Assembly: GCF_002043095.1 (NCBI RefSeq)
Contig: NZ_MVOC01000031.1
Coordinates: 36,615 to 100,614 of the forward strand
DNA length: 64,000 bases
Direction: 5' to 3'
Origin: Mycobacterium sp. AT1
Lineage (GTDB): Bacteria; Actinomycetota; Actinomycetes; Mycobacteriales; Mycobacteriaceae
How positions within the stretch are numbered: position 1 is the stretch's first letter; every line of letters starts with the position of its first letter. The notes under the pieces are model-generated. The model saw nothing but the letters and a program-made list of their open reading frames with translations. It had not been told where the DNA came from and searched no databases. Below, one piece after another: positions 62,698 through 64,000 of this stretch. Made by a program: the position numbers and the translations under genes.

Positions 62698-64000
62698 GCA
62701 GCATTCGGTTCCGGTCCGCCGGGTCTGAGGTCGTCTTCGGCCGACGGTGCGTCCGGCTCGTCATCCGGTGGCCAGTACAGCCGTTCGGGGCGGTGGTAGT
62801 CGTTGACCCGGACCTGCCCGGTGTCCAACGCCGGGGGTGGCAACCATTCGACGTCATGGTCGGCGTTGATCCGGGTGGTCCACCCACCCGGGCCGACGAC
62901 CCGGTTGTCCGGCCCGCACGCCAAAGCCAGGTCGTCGACGTTGGTTAGTCCACCCTGAGCCCAATCCCGCGCGGCGTGATGAACCTGGCAGCCATACGCC
63001 GGCACCGTGCACCCCGGCTTCGTGCACCCACCGTCACGGGCGATCAACATCAACCGCTGAGCTTGGGAGGCGGTACGGCGGGCCCGAAACAAGTTCACCG
63101 CCGCCCCGGTAGCCCCGTCGAACACCGCCAAGAACAGGTGCGCCCGCCCCGCCAACCCGATGACGTCGCGGATCGGCATCACCGTCCCACCCCCGGTCAC
63201 CCCCACGCCGGCTCGACTCTCCAGATCCTGCAGCGTGGTCCGGATGATGATCGTGGCTGGCAATCCGTTGTGCCGACCCAGCTCACCGCTGTCCAGCATC
63301 CGGCGCCCGACCGTCATCAACGCGTCGTGCTGACGCTGGCCCAACGTGCGGTGGTCCTCGTCGACCTGCTGCTGGGTCGGGGTCCCCGACACGCACGGCT
63401 GCTCGTCATCCGGGTTGCACATCCCCGGCGCCCCCAGCGTGGCGAACACCGCCTCGAACACCGCCCACGCCTGCGGCGTCAGGGTCGTCGTCAAACGCAC
63501 CATCCCGTCGGGCTGCTGAGGCCCCTTGGTCGCACCCCGGCGCCGGGCCCGTTCAGTGTCATCATGTTCCGGGCCGTCCTGGTCGAGCAGGAAGATGGTC
63601 CGATCAGCGGTGTCCTTCAACTGCTTGGGACCCACACTCATCGCCGCCGTCACCAGATCGGCTTCGATCTGACCGCGGGTGACGGGGTCCACCGCCGGCG
63701 GAATCCGGCTCATCGCATTCGCCAGAACCTGCACGTGTTCACGGTTGACCAGCCCGTGGGACTGCGCGATCGCCGTGCACGCCAACACCGGGTCCAGCGG
63801 TGCCCCGATCAACGTCTGCCGGGACGCCAGCAACGCGGCCTCCTCCAACCGGCGACCCGCCTCACTCGGCGAAATCCGCCACCGGACGGCCATCACCTCA
63901 CGCCAGGACTTCGCACCCAACGCCTTCGGCGTCGTCTCAGCCTGCACCCGGGTCAACAACCGATGCCCCAGCACCGGCAGTTGGCAGGTCAGCGTCTCCA
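62694..64000 (-). CDS. DUF222/HNH endonuclease (13E12 repeat family), 5' end outside window
   Basis: The frame is open through the right edge: codons before the GTG at 63974 continue as ETLTCQLPVLGHRL, which is typical interior sequence of this family, so the true start lies beyond the window. About 435 residues are present. The N-terminal DUF222 helical domain is followed by an HNH nuclease motif near the C-terminus (CTKPGC, CQVHHAARDWAQGGLTN, DLALACGPDN) with the zinc-type Cys pairs intact. 13E12 proteins occur in many near-identical copies in mycobacteria; their mobility and function are uncertain. Confidence 0.88.
   Translation of the reverse strand, partial: ETLTCQLPVLGHRLLTRVQAETTPKALGAKSWREVMAVRWRISPSEAGRRLEEAALLASRQTLIGAPLDPVLACTAIAQSHGLVNREHVQVLANAMSRIPPAVDPVTRGQIEADLVTAAMSVGPKQLKDTADRTIFLLDQDGPEHDDTERARRRGATKGPQQPDGMVRLTTTLTPQAWAVFEAVFATLGAPGMCNPDDEQPCVSGTPTQQQVDEDHRTLGQRQHDALMTVGRRMLDSGELGRHNGLPATIIIRTTLQDLESRAGVGVTGGGTVMPIRDVIGLAGRAHLFLAVFDGATGAAVNLFRARRTASQAQRLMLIARDGGCTKPGCTVPAYGCQVHHAARDWAQGGLTNVDDLALACGPDNRVVGPGGWTTRINADHDVEWLPPPALDTGQVRVNDYHRPERLYWPPDDEPDAPSAEDDLRPGGPEPNAA

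Overview
The window is high-GC actinobacterial DNA and almost certainly comes from a rapidly growing mycobacterium (Mycolicibacterium type). The indicators are a co-transcribed MmpS/MmpL pair, a 13E12-type DUF222/HNH protein, two F420/flavin luciferase-like oxidoreductases, a mycobacterial-style cutinase-like esterase, a PepD/HtrA-like membrane protease, frequent GTG starts and many 4-bp ATGA/GTGA gene overlaps. About 47 protein genes are packed tightly. I saw no rRNA, tRNA, CRISPR array or insertion sequence. The first gene is truncated at its 5' end by the left edge and the last gene is truncated at its 5' end by the right edge.

Left third (1-23.8 kb). An exo/endonuclease-phosphatase protein is coupled to a membrane metallophosphoesterase, followed by a BCCT osmolyte transporter. 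Next comes a tightly overlapped five-gene minus-strand operon (10967 to 4215): glutamine-synthetase-like ligase, APC permease, class III aminotransferase, amidohydrolase and Orn/Lys/Arg-type decarboxylase. It is divergent from a class II glutamine amidotransferase plus RpiR regulator pair. This looks like a gamma-glutamylation route for amines or polyamines. A monooxygenase plus 14-TM exporter operon faces its MarR regulator across a candidate operator. A DAO-type oxidase and a DUF808 protein follow. A PucR regulator then diverges from mmsA and an omega-aminotransferase.

Middle (22.8-41 kb). A minus-strand operon encodes NCS1 permease, amidase, dihydropyrimidinase and a CitE-like lyase. With the aminotransferase and MmsA it can be read as cyclic ureide to beta-amino acid to semialdehyde to acyl-CoA. 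Its neighbours are a GntR/FadR regulator and an unusual maleate-isomerase/arylmalonate-decarboxylase-like enzyme fused to GAF. Two perfect TTTGGGATCCCAAA palindromes lie between that enzyme and the divergent transhydrogenase sthA. Then come an alpha/beta hydrolase, a hydroxyacid dehydrogenase, a renalase-like flavoprotein, a dialkylglycine-decarboxylase-like enzyme divergent from a Cys-less class V aminotransferase, and a marR-mmpS-mmpL operon with 4-bp overlaps.

Right third (41-64 kb). The standout is a four-gene minus-strand signalling operon (47818 to 41005): SpoIIE-type phosphatase, a stand-alone cobalamin-binding sensor with the Wx9EH signature of B12 photoreceptors, a roughly 1380-residue hybrid carrying kinase, receiver, PAS, GAF, SpoIIE phosphatase and RsbW-like domains, and a STAS antagonist. 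Together these contain most parts of a sigma-factor partner switch. Divergent from it is an LLM oxidoreductase/trehalose-synthase-like pair. Further right are an esterase, a tandem duplicated lipoprotein pair, a TetR gene with its own operator, an HtrA protease, a TetX-like monooxygenase divergent from a YCII/ECF42-type sigma operon across twin operators, a NUDIX hydrolase, formaldehyde dehydrogenase, a second LLM enzyme, and an MFS exporter fused to a universal stress domain.
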